Assembly: GCA_023434535.1 (NCBI GenBank)
Contig: JAEYSR010000253.1
Span: 1 to 5,440, forward strand
Length of the DNA stretch: 5,440 nucleotides
Origin: Actinomycetes bacterium
GTDB lineage: Bacteria > Actinomycetota > Acidimicrobiia > Acidimicrobiales > Microtrichaceae
Reading direction: 5' to 3'
Each line of letters begins with the position of its first letter. Position 1 is the first letter of the stretch. This document shows positions 1 through 5,317 of this stretch, one piece after another. The translations under genes and the position numbers were made by a program. Under the pieces are notes generated by a model that was given only the letters and a program-made list of their open reading frames with translations, did no database searches and had not been told where the DNA came from.

Positions 1-502
1 GAGCGGAGGCGACGGCGGGATGGGCGGGCGAGCGCCGCCGCTGCTCGGCCCCCGACCGCGGCGTGTCGGAGGGAGCCTGGGTCCGGGCGTCGTCCGACGC
101 GGGACCGCCCTCGTCGTCCTCGCCCTCCTCCTCGGCGTCGGCCTGCGCCTCGACGGACGCGGAGAACAGGGTCGGCTGCGGTCCGCCCGGGTCGTAGCGG
201 TCGACGCCCTCGTCGAGCATCTTGCGGATGACCTTCAGCGGCAGGAAGTGGTCCCGCTGCTGGCGGAGGATCCACTGCAGCCGTTCGATGTCGCCCGTGG
301 AGAACCGCCGGTAGCCCGACGCGGTCCGCTCCGGCTGGATCAGACCCTGGCTCTCCAGGAAGCGGATCTTCGAGATGGTGACGTCGGGGAACTCCTCCTG
401 GAGGAGCGCCAGGACCTCGCCGATCGGCAGGTGCTGCACCACCGCCGTCCCTGTGGCGGCGTCCGTCGCTGTTCCGGTCTGCGGCACGGGTCCCTCTCCC
501 AT
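1..502 (-). CDS. ftsR: FtsR-like MerR-family transcriptional regulator, 3' end beyond window
   Basis: Seen: 167 residues are visible, running off the left edge. A MerR-type winged helix-turn-helix spans about residues 24-98. It includes IGEVLALL (27-34), the recognition segment TISKIRFLESQGLI (42-55) and the wing PERTASGYRRFS (57-68), followed by a helix ending KVIRKMLDEG (90-99). A linker rich in Asp, Glu and Ala follows (about 114-135, with an AEEEGEDDE tract), then a charged, disordered-looking segment; the C-terminal domain lies outside the window. The ATG at 502 overlaps the upstream FHA stop in TGATG, and a GGGGGAG ribosome site lies at 507-513. Known: the Corynebacterium homologue FtsR activates ftsZ, and mycobacterial Rv1828 sits directly after garA in the same order. 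Inferred: a DNA-binding regulator of cell division, translationally coupled to the FHA gene. It is too short to be HspR-like or a metal sensor, and no metal-binding cysteines are visible. Confidence 0.88.
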   Translation of the reverse strand, partial: MGEGPVPQTGTATDAATGTAVVQHLPIGEVLALLQEEFPDVTISKIRFLESQGLIQPERTASGYRRFSTGDIERLQWILRQQRDHFLPLKVIRKMLDEGVDRYDPGGPQPTLFSASVEAQADAEEEGEDDEGGPASDDARTQAPSDTPRSGAEQRRRSPAHPAVASA

Positions 503-951
503 CACGCTCCCCCACCCAATGTGCCGATCACGAAGACCAGACGGTACTTGCCGACCTGGACCTGTGCGCCTTCCCTGAGCGCGACCTCCTCGACCCGCTC
601 CCCGTCCACGTAGGTGCCGTTCAGCGATCCGGCGTCGGCCAGGAGGAAGAGCCCTCCCTCGCTGCGACGGACCTCGGCGTGACGCCGCGACACGGTGACG
701 TCGTCCAGGAAGATCCCGCTGTCGGGGTGACGGCCGATGGTCGTCACGTCGGCGTCGAGGGCGTACCTCGCCCCGGCGGTCGGTCCGCGGGTGACGACGA
801 GCTGGCCCACCTCGCCCACGTCGGGGACGTCGACGCCGAGCAGCGGGAAGCTGCCGGTCGCGCCGTCGTCGGACTCCGGCAGCTCTGCGCCGCACGCCGC
901 GCAGTAGTTCGCCCCTGCGGCGTTCACCACGCTGCAGACGGGGCAGATCAC
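502..951 (-). CDS. garA: Zinc-ribbon plus FHA domain protein, GarA-like
   Basis: Seen: 149 residues from the GTG at 951. An N-terminal zinc ribbon has Cys3, Cys6, Cys17 and Cys20 (CPVC, ten residues, CAAC). An acidic linker with Thr32 follows, then one FHA domain (about 50-142) with the phosphothreonine-binding residues Gly73-Arg74, Ser88/His91 and Asn111-Gly112. The stretches RHPDS, FLDDVTVSRRHAE, GSLNGTYV and GKYRLVF match my memory of mycobacterial GarA closely. Known: GarA binds and tunes 2-oxoglutarate dehydrogenase/decarboxylase and glutamate dehydrogenase, and is switched off when PknB or PknG phosphorylates a Thr-Thr pair ahead of the FHA domain. That pair is not seen here. Start: the GTG at 951 has a GGGGAG site nine bases upstream (961-966) and puts the first Cys at residue 3. 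The alternative GTG at 987 overlaps the gcvH stop by four bases and gives 161 residues, but its only GAGG is one base away. Confidence 0.9.
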   Translation of the reverse strand: MICPVCSVVNAAGANYCAACGAELPESDDGATGSFPLLGVDVPDVGEVGQLVVTRGPTAGARYALDADVTTIGRHPDSGIFLDDVTVSRRHAEVRRSEGGLFLLADAGSLNGTYVDGERVEEVALREGAQVQVGKYRLVFVIGTLGGGA

Positions 952-983
952 GCCGTCGGTCTCCCCGTCGGGGCTCCCGGGGT

Positions 984-1364
984 TCACGCCTCGGTGAGCT
1001 TCTTGTACTCGTCGGCGCTCATGAGGGTCTCCACCGAGCGGAGGTCGACGGGCTCGAGCACGACCATCCAGCCGGCGCCGTAGGGCTCGCCGTTCACCAG
1101 CTCCGGCGAGACCTCGAGATCCGCGTTGACCTCGACCACCACGCCCTGGACCGGGGCGTAGACCTCCGAGACGGACTTGGTCGACTCGACCTCGCCGAAG
1201 GTGTCGCCGGCTCCGAGCTCGGCGCCGACCTCGGGCACCTGGACGAAGACGACGTCGCCGAGGGCGTCCTGTGCGTAGTCGGTGATGCCGATCCGGAACC
1301 TGCCGTCCTCGACGCGGATCCATTCGTGGTCGGAGGAGTAGTACAGGTCGTCGGGCACGTTCAT
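984..1364 (-). CDS. gcvH: Glycine cleavage system H protein (lipoyl carrier)
   Basis: GcvH carries the aminomethyl group of glycine on a lipoyl arm between GcvP, GcvT and the dihydrolipoyl dehydrogenase, in the cytosol. Seen: 126 residues, the usual family length. The start is typical (PDDLYYSSDHEWIRVEDG), then GITDYAQDALGDVVFV (26-41). The lipoylation site is Lys63 in VESTKSVSEVYAP, then GVVVEVN, LVNGEPYGAGWM and a C-terminal helix with MSADEYKKL. No key residue is missing. The ATG at 1364 has no ribosome site but has a TAGCGT box ending seven bases upstream, which suggests a leaderless message. It is the first gene of a leftward operon with the FHA and MerR genes, the same order as mycobacterial Rv1826-Rv1828. 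No gcvT, gcvP or lipoate gene is in the window, so its partners are encoded elsewhere. Confidence 0.97.
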   Translation of the reverse strand: MNVPDDLYYSSDHEWIRVEDGRFRIGITDYAQDALGDVVFVQVPEVGAELGAGDTFGEVESTKSVSEVYAPVQGVVVEVNADLEVSPELVNGEPYGAGWMVVLEPVDLRSVETLMSADEYKKLTEA

Positions 1365-1371
1365 GGGCCCG

Positions 1372-1400
1372 ACGCTACCCGACCGGCGAACCGGCTTCAG
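1372..1400 (-). promoter_or_regulatory. Candidate leaderless promoter of gcvH
   Basis: On the minus strand, CTGAAG (1395-1400) and TAGCGT (1372-1377) are separated by exactly 17 bp. The -10 box fits TANNNT. Seven bases separate it from the A of the gcvH ATG at 1364, the distance expected if transcription starts at or next to the start codon. No Shine-Dalgarno sequence lies between. The -35 match to TTGACA is partial. This is inference from spacing; no transcript data are available. Confidence 0.5.
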
Positions 1401-1421
1401 CGGCTCTCGTCGGACCCGCGC

Positions 1422-1463
1422 CCGGCCGGTGCGGCGTCAGCGGTCGGTGTCCGTGCCGGCCGG
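1422..1463. terminator. GC-rich hairpin between the fusion gene and gcvH
   Basis: CCGGCCGGTGC (1422-1432) can pair with GTGCCGGCCGG (1453-1463) to form an 11-bp stem with two G-U wobbles and a 20-base loop. It lies 16 bases past the stop codon of the 828-residue fusion gene and just before the gcvH promoter. A perfect palindrome CCCGATCGGG (1464-1473) adjoins it. There is no run of T on the minus strand after the stem, so it would not be a classical intrinsic terminator. It may be a termination-assisting or 3'-end-protecting structure, or only a consequence of high GC. Confidence 0.3.
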
Positions 1464-1478
1464 CCCGATCGGGTTGGC

Positions 1479-3965
1479 TCACCGCAGCATCTGGCGGATC
1501 CGGCGGGCGTACTCCTGGACCAGCGTCTTGGCCTCGGCCATCGTGTCGCCCTCCACCCACAGGTGGGTCACCGGCTCCTCCGGATCGGGCAGCACCAGCA
1601 CCCAGCCCGTCGCGTGGTGGACCTTCACGCCGTCGATCAGGTCGACGTCACGCCCGTGGGTCTGCTCGACGAGGCTCCGCATGACGGTGCCCTTCTGCTC
1701 CCACGGCGTCACGACCGCCTCGTGGAGGAGGTGGGTGACAGGGGCGGCGGAGCGGATCTCCGACAGCTGCGCGCCGCGGGTGGCGAGCAGGTCGAGCATC
1801 TTCAGCAGGCCGCCGGCCGCGTCGAACGCAGGAAGGAAGCCGGGCAGGATCACGCCGCCGTCGCGGTTGGCGCCGAAGCCGACGCCGGGCTCGGCCGCAG
1901 CCTCCATGAGCGCGGCCACCGAGGTCTTGGTCCACCGGACGTGGTAGCCCCGGGAGCGGACGATCTCGGCCGCAGCCCGCGGCGCCGTCACCGGCAGCGC
2001 GACCGAGTCGCCGAGCAGGCGGTCGCAGACGAGGTCGAGGAAGCAGAACAGCAGCTCGTCGTCGGACAGCACCTTGCCGGTGTCGTCGACGAGGGTCAGC
2101 TGCTCGCCCGACGGGTCGAGGACCGCTCCGAGGTCCGCCCCGGACGCCTTGACCAGCTCGGCCACGCCGGCGGTGTGGGCGTCGCGGTCGAACGACAGCG
2201 CCCCGATCGTCGAGGCGTAGGGGTTGACGGCCAGGACCTCGGCCCGGAGCTTCGAGAGCACGTTGGGCATCGCGAAGCTCGTGGAGCCGTAGGAGTAGTC
2301 GACCACCACCTTGAAGTGGCGCTCGGCCACCGCCTTGACGTCGATGGTCTGCTCCAGCGCCACCGCGTACTGCTCGAGGGCCCGCGGCACCAGGTCGATG
2401 TCGCCGATGTCGGCGGGTCGGACCCGCCGGAAGTCCTCACGGCCGAACAGGCGCTCGATCTTGCGCTGCTGCTCCTCAGTGATGTCGGCGCCCTCGGTGT
2501 CGAAGAAGCGGATGATGACGGCGTCCGGGTCGTCGGGGCTGAGCCGTAGCGACACCGCCCCGCCGACGGCCACGCCCCGGCAGTGGAACCGGGTCAGCGG
2601 CACGCTGGCCACCTCGAGGTCCATGACGTTGACGCCGCCGGCGTTGAGGCCCGACATCATCGCCCTCTTGAGCATCCGGGCCGACCGACTGGAGTCGCGG
2701 GACACCACCACGGTGGTGTTGCGCTTGAGCGACGTCGCGTAGGCCAGGGCGAGCTTGGCGGCGAGCTCCGACGTGATGTCGACGTTGGCCAGGCCCGACA
2801 CCCCTCCACGGCCGAAGAGGCTCCGGGCGCCGCGGGACTCCCAGATCAGCGACTGGTTGACGACCGCCCCGCCCTCGACCGTCTTGAAGGGGTACACCTT
2901 GACGTCGGTGGAGATCACGGCGTCCTCGCCGACGAACACCTCGTCGCCGAGGACCACGCCCTCCTCGCACCGGACGTTGCGGCGCAGATCCGCGGCCCGA
3001 CCGACCACGGTGCCGCGGAGCTTCACGCTCTCGCCCAGGTACGCGTTCTCGTGGACGACCGTGCGCTCGAGCTCGGCGTTGGCCCGGAGCCGCACGCCCA
3101 TGCCCAGCACCGTGTACTCCCCCAGGCGGGCGCCGGCGTCGACGAAGCAGTTGTCGCCGATCACCGCCGGGCCGGTCACCTCGGCGCCGGGGTGGACCTC
3201 TGCGCCCTCGGCGACGAAGACGCCGTCGGACATCTCGAAGCCCGGGATGCCGACCTCGACGCGGCCGTCGAGGATGTCCTTGTGCGCCCGGACGTAGGCG
3301 GGCAGCGTCCCGACGTCCTCCCAGTAGCCCTCGAGGACGGCGCCGATGAGCTTGCCGCCGTCGTCGAGGATGGCCGGGAACACGTCGCTCGAGAAGTCCA
3401 CTGACTGGTCGGCCGCGATGTAGTCGAAGACCTTCGGCTCGAGCACGTAGATGCCCGAGTTGATCGTGTCGGAGAAGACCTGACCCCAGGTCGGCTTCTC
3501 CAGGAACCGCTCGATCGTGCCGTCGTCGCGGGTGATGACGATGCCGTACTCGAGCGGGTTCTCCACCCGCACCAGCCCGATGGTCGCCAGCGCGCTCTGC
3601 TCCCGGTGGGCCTGGATGACGGCACCCAGGTCGACGTCGGTCAGGACGTCGCCCGAGATCACGAGGAACGTGTCGTCGAGCTCCTCCATCGCGTTGCGGA
3701 CCGATCCGGCGGTGCCGAGCGGCGTCTCCTCGGCCGCATAGGTCATCGTCACCCCGTACTCGGAGCCGTCACCGAAGTAGTTGCGGATGTTGTTGGCCAT
3801 GAAGGCCACGGTGACGACGATCTCATCGATCCCGTGCCGCTTGAGGAGGTCGATGATGTGCTCCATCATCGGCCGGTTGACCAGCGGGAGCATGGGCTTT
3901 GGCGCGTTGGAGGTCAGCGGGCGCAGCCGGGTGCCCTCGCCGCCTGCCATGATCACGGCCTTCAC
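1479..3965 (-). CDS. Sugar-1-phosphate nucleotidyltransferase (GDP-mannose pyrophosphorylase type) fused to degenerate phosphohexomutase domain
   Basis: Seen: 828 residues. Residues 1-235 are a complete NTP_transferase domain: the MAGGEGTRLRPLT signature (6-18), APKPMLP with Lys23, ISGD (103-106) with Asp110 nearby, FLEKP (154-158), INSG (168-171) and YWEDVGT (214-220). Residues about 247-370 are isoleucine/valine-patch hexapeptide repeats forming a left-handed beta-helix. Residues about 380-828 follow the alpha-D-phosphohexomutase fold. Known: this architecture is annotated in actinomycetes and cyanobacteria as mannose-1-phosphate guanylyltransferase, which makes GDP-mannose from GTP and mannose-1-phosphate for glycans; the substrate cannot be proved from sequence. 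Odd: the four mutase loops read RLSPDDP (474-480), DPSGEQ (617-622), GANRDGG (698-704) and LPDPEEP (792-798), not TASHNP, DGDADR, GGE-SGH and RPSGTEP, so mutase activity is unlikely. The start is GTG at 3965 with GGTGAGG four bases upstream, the first residue of the conserved KAVIMAGG strand. No frameshift is seen. It is likely transcribed from its own promoter. Confidence 0.93.
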   Translation of the reverse strand: MKAVIMAGGEGTRLRPLTSNAPKPMLPLVNRPMMEHIIDLLKRHGIDEIVVTVAFMANNIRNYFGDGSEYGVTMTYAAEETPLGTAGSVRNAMEELDDTFLVISGDVLTDVDLGAVIQAHREQSALATIGLVRVENPLEYGIVITRDDGTIERFLEKPTWGQVFSDTINSGIYVLEPKVFDYIAADQSVDFSSDVFPAILDDGGKLIGAVLEGYWEDVGTLPAYVRAHKDILDGRVEVGIPGFEMSDGVFVAEGAEVHPGAEVTGPAVIGDNCFVDAGARLGEYTVLGMGVRLRANAELERTVVHENAYLGESVKLRGTVVGRAADLRRNVRCEEGVVLGDEVFVGEDAVISTDVKVYPFKTVEGGAVVNQSLIWESRGARSLFGRGGVSGLANVDITSELAAKLALAYATSLKRNTTVVVSRDSSRSARMLKRAMMSGLNAGGVNVMDLEVASVPLTRFHCRGVAVGGAVSLRLSPDDPDAVIIRFFDTEGADITEEQQRKIERLFGREDFRRVRPADIGDIDLVPRALEQYAVALEQTIDVKAVAERHFKVVVDYSYGSTSFAMPNVLSKLRAEVLAVNPYASTIGALSFDRDAHTAGVAELVKASGADLGAVLDPSGEQLTLVDDTGKVLSDDELLFCFLDLVCDRLLGDSVALPVTAPRAAAEIVRSRGYHVRWTKTSVAALMEAAAEPGVGFGANRDGGVILPGFLPAFDAAGGLLKMLDLLATRGAQLSEIRSAAPVTHLLHEAVVTPWEQKGTVMRSLVEQTHGRDVDLIDGVKVHHATGWVLVLPDPEEPVTHLWVEGDTMAEAKTLVQEYARRIRQMLR

Positions 3966-4007
3966 GGGACCTCACCGTCCTTCGACTTGGTGCTTCGGTT
4001 CACTCTG

Positions 4008-4013
4008 AACCTA
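4008..4013 (-). promoter_or_regulatory. Candidate -10 box for the nucleotidyltransferase fusion gene
   Basis: TAGGTT on the minus strand fits TANNNT and would place the transcript start near 4001, giving a leader of about 35 bases that contains GGTGAGG before the GTG start. No convincing -35 box is visible 16-18 bp upstream. The 107-bp gap to the upstream pgsA-like gene (3966-4072) leaves room for a separate promoter, but read-through from pgsA is equally possible. Confidence 0.3.
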
Positions 4014-4072
4014 TCGCCCCGGTTCGCGGGCACGACACGTCCGAAGGTCCCTTTGCCCGTGTGGTGGAGGTC

Positions 4073-4702
4073 TCAGACCTCGGCCGCCGCCCGGTCGCGA
4101 GCCGCCCGGCCCTCCCGCAGGGCCACGACCCCGGCGGGGAAGTACCCGACGAAGGCGATCATGGCGCACACCAGGCCGGGGATCGCCGCGCACCAGGCGA
4201 CGACCTCGAAGAACCGCTGCAGCCCCTCGGAGATGCCCTCGTCGCTGGCGGCCAGGAACGCCGGGAAGGCGATCATGATCCCGAACGTGCCGGCCTTGCC
4301 CCACCAGGTGACGTCCATGCGCTTGGCCCCGAGGGCCATGATCGACACGACCCACGCCGACAGGATGATCTCACGGGCGACGACCACGATCCCGAACCAG
4401 AGCGGACAGCCGTCGGCGATGATGATCGACAGGACTCCGGTGATCAGCAGGAGCCGGTCCACGGTCGGGTCGAACGCCTTGCCGAAGCTGGACACCTGGT
4501 GGAGGTGGCGGGCCGCGTAGCCGTCGACCCAGTCCGTGGCGCCCAGCGCTCCGAGCAGGATCGCGGCTCCCAGCCGAGCGTCGCGCACGAACAGCAGGTA
4601 GAGGAACAGCGGGATGCACAGCAGCCGGACCAGAGTGATGAGGTTCGGCAGCGTGGCGATGCGATCGACCGACTCCTCGGGTGCGTCGACGACGTCGGAC
4701 AT
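4073..4702 (-). CDS. pgsA: CDP-alcohol phosphatidyltransferase, PgsA-like (phosphatidylglycerophosphate synthase type)
   Basis: An integral membrane enzyme that transfers a phosphatidyl group from CDP-diacylglycerol to an alcohol, probably glycerol-3-phosphate, in phospholipid synthesis. Seen: 209 residues with about six hydrophobic segments (roughly 18-39, 44-56, 84-97, 101-126, 136-152, 165-192). The full CDP-alcohol phosphotransferase motif is present: Asp57, Asp60-Gly61, Ala64-Arg65, eight residues, Gly74, Asp78, Asp82, the last four aspartates being the metal and catalytic set. LPNLITLVRL near the N-terminus, the AREIIL segment (109-114) and GKAGT (135-139) resemble PgsA more than phosphatidylinositol or cardiolipin synthases, but the acceptor is inferred. 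The hydrophilic N-terminus (1-17) is acidic. The ATG at 4702 is six bases from a TANNNT box; the open frame continues upstream only as the complement of the HIT gene. Mycobacteria carry pgsA2 (Rv1822) near gcvH-garA, which supports conserved context. Confidence 0.9.
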   Translation of the reverse strand: MSDVVDAPEESVDRIATLPNLITLVRLLCIPLFLYLLFVRDARLGAAILLGALGATDWVDGYAARHLHQVSSFGKAFDPTVDRLLLITGVLSIIIADGCPLWFGIVVVAREIILSAWVVSIMALGAKRMDVTWWGKAGTFGIMIAFPAFLAASDEGISEGLQRFFEVVAWCAAIPGLVCAMIAFVGYFPAGVVALREGRAARDRAAAEV

Positions 4703-4708
4703 CGGCTC

Positions 4709-4736
4709 ATCGTAGGGCCCACCCCGGCGTGGTCCG
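4709..4736 (-). promoter_or_regulatory. Candidate leaderless promoter of the pgsA-like gene
   Basis: On the minus strand, CGGACC (4731-4736) and TACGAT (4709-4714) are 16 bp apart. Six bases separate the -10 box from the A of the ATG at 4702, and there is no ribosome binding site. The -35 keeps only the central GAC of TTGACA. It lies directly against the -35 of the divergent HIT gene promoter. Confidence 0.45.
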
Positions 4737-4765
4737 CTGATCGCATCGGCGCGCCTGCCTAGTCT
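4737..4765 (+). promoter_or_regulatory. Candidate leaderless promoter of the HIT gene
   Basis: CTGATC (4737-4742) and TAGTCT (4760-4765) are 17 bp apart on the plus strand. Six bases separate the -10 from the ATG at 4772, with no Shine-Dalgarno sequence. The -35 hexamer resembles the one proposed for gcvH (CTGAAG), also at 17 bp spacing. Spacing and repetition of the pattern support it; no transcript data are available. Confidence 0.5.
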
Positions 4766-4771
4766 CGGACC

Positions 4772-5221
4772 ATGAGCGATCCGTCCGGTGCCGTCGACCC
4801 CTCCGTGTTCAGCCTGATCATCCGGGGCGACATCCCCGGGCGGTTCGTGTGGCGGGACGAGGACGTCGTGGCGTTCCTGACCATCGGCCCGATCCGTCCG
4901 GGCCACACGCTCGTCGTCCCGATCGAGCAGATCGACCACTGGACCGACGTGCCGGCGCCGCTCTGGGCCCGCATCGGCGAGGTGCAGCAGGCCGTGGGCG
5001 CCGCGCTCATGGCCGCGTTCTCCCCCGTCCGGGTCGGCTCGATCATCGCCGGGCTCGAGGTGCCGCACTGCCACGTCCACCTGATCCCGATCGACGCCGA
5101 GTCCGACCTCAGCTTCGCCAACGTCGACCCGGACCCGTCGCCCGAGTCCCTGGACGCCGCGGCCGAGCGCATCCGCACGGCGCTGCGCACCGCCGGCCAC
5201 GGGGCCCACGTCCCCGACTGA
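4772..5221 (+). CDS. HIT-family (histidine triad) nucleotide-binding hydrolase, Rv0759c-like
   Basis: HIT proteins bind nucleotides and hydrolyse AMP-lysine, adenosine phosphoramidate or related phospho-linked substrates, using the central His of the triad to form a nucleotidyl-enzyme intermediate. Seen: 149 residues, normal for the family. The N-terminal strand pair is FSLIIRGDIPGRFVWRDED (13-31), then RPGHTLVVP (42-50) and EQIDHW (52-57). The triad is His99-Cys-His101-Val-His103 in EVPHCHVHLIP, with His101 the expected nucleophile. The C-terminal tail ANVDPDPSPESLD fits what I recall of mycobacterial Rv0759c. The N-terminal CxxC zinc pair of many bacterial HIT proteins is absent, with Ser11 and Ser14 in its place. 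The ATG at 4772 sits six bases after a TANNNT box. It is divergent from the pgsA-like gene and convergent with the SRAP gene. The physiological substrate is unknown. Confidence 0.95.
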   Translation: MSDPSGAVDPSVFSLIIRGDIPGRFVWRDEDVVAFLTIGPIRPGHTLVVPIEQIDHWTDVPAPLWARIGEVQQAVGAALMAAFSPVRVGSIIAGLEVPHCHVHLIPIDAESDLSFANVDPDPSPESLDAAAERIRTALRTAGHGAHVPD

Positions 5222-5239
5222 GGCGACCTCACCACCGAT

Positions 5240-5280
5240 CTTGGGCACGACGGACCAGTCAGTGGTCCCTCATGCCCGAG
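5240..5280. terminator. Strong hairpin between convergent HIT and SRAP genes
   Basis: A 41-base structure symmetric about 5260: CTTGGGCA (5240-5247) pairs with TGCCCGAG (5273-5280), with one G-U wobble. GGACCA (5252-5257) pairs perfectly with TGGTCC (5263-5268), and the four bases between contribute two more pairs. The loop is GTCAG. It begins 19 bases after the HIT stop and lies 38 bases past the SRAP stop, so it could serve both transcripts. There is no T run on the plus side; an eight-G tract (5284-5291) follows instead. On the minus side it is followed by AAGATCGG. Likely a bidirectional terminator or 3'-end-stabilising stem. Confidence 0.6.
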
Positions 5281-5317
5281 TTCGGGGGGGGTCGTGACGA
5301 GCGCGCGACCGGCCGGG

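Noticed and set aside
20..613. Plus-strand open frame of 197 codons over the MerR gene
   Set aside because: Antisense to a clear MerR winged-helix protein; no domain, no ribosome site, biased composition.
1464..1473. Perfect palindrome CCCGATCGGG near the gcvH promoter as an operator
   Set aside because: It lies more than 60 bp upstream of the -35 candidate, and short GC palindromes are frequent at this base composition; no second copy was seen in the window.
1326..2549. Long plus-strand open frame of 407 codons opposite the nucleotidyltransferase fusion gene
   Set aside because: It is rich in Arg, Gly, His and Val with no recognisable domain, lies antisense to a well-supported gene, and is the usual by-product of high-GC third positions.
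2583..3404. Plus-strand open frame of 273 codons antisense to the nucleotidyltransferase and beta-helix region
   Set aside because: Composition is that of a frame shadow, with no start signal and no homology I can recognise; the opposite strand has clear conserved motifs.
4027..4059. Inverted repeat CGGGCA (4027-4032) / TGCCCG (4054-4059) downstream of the pgsA-like gene as a terminator
   Set aside because: Only six pairs around a 21-base loop, with a competing ACACG/CGTGT pairing and no T run; too weak in a GC-rich background.
4703..5248. N-terminal extension of the pgsA-like frame running under the HIT gene
   Set aside because: The extension is low-complexity Arg/Asp/Gly sequence antisense to the HIT gene; a proper ATG at 4702 with a promoter just upstream explains the gene.
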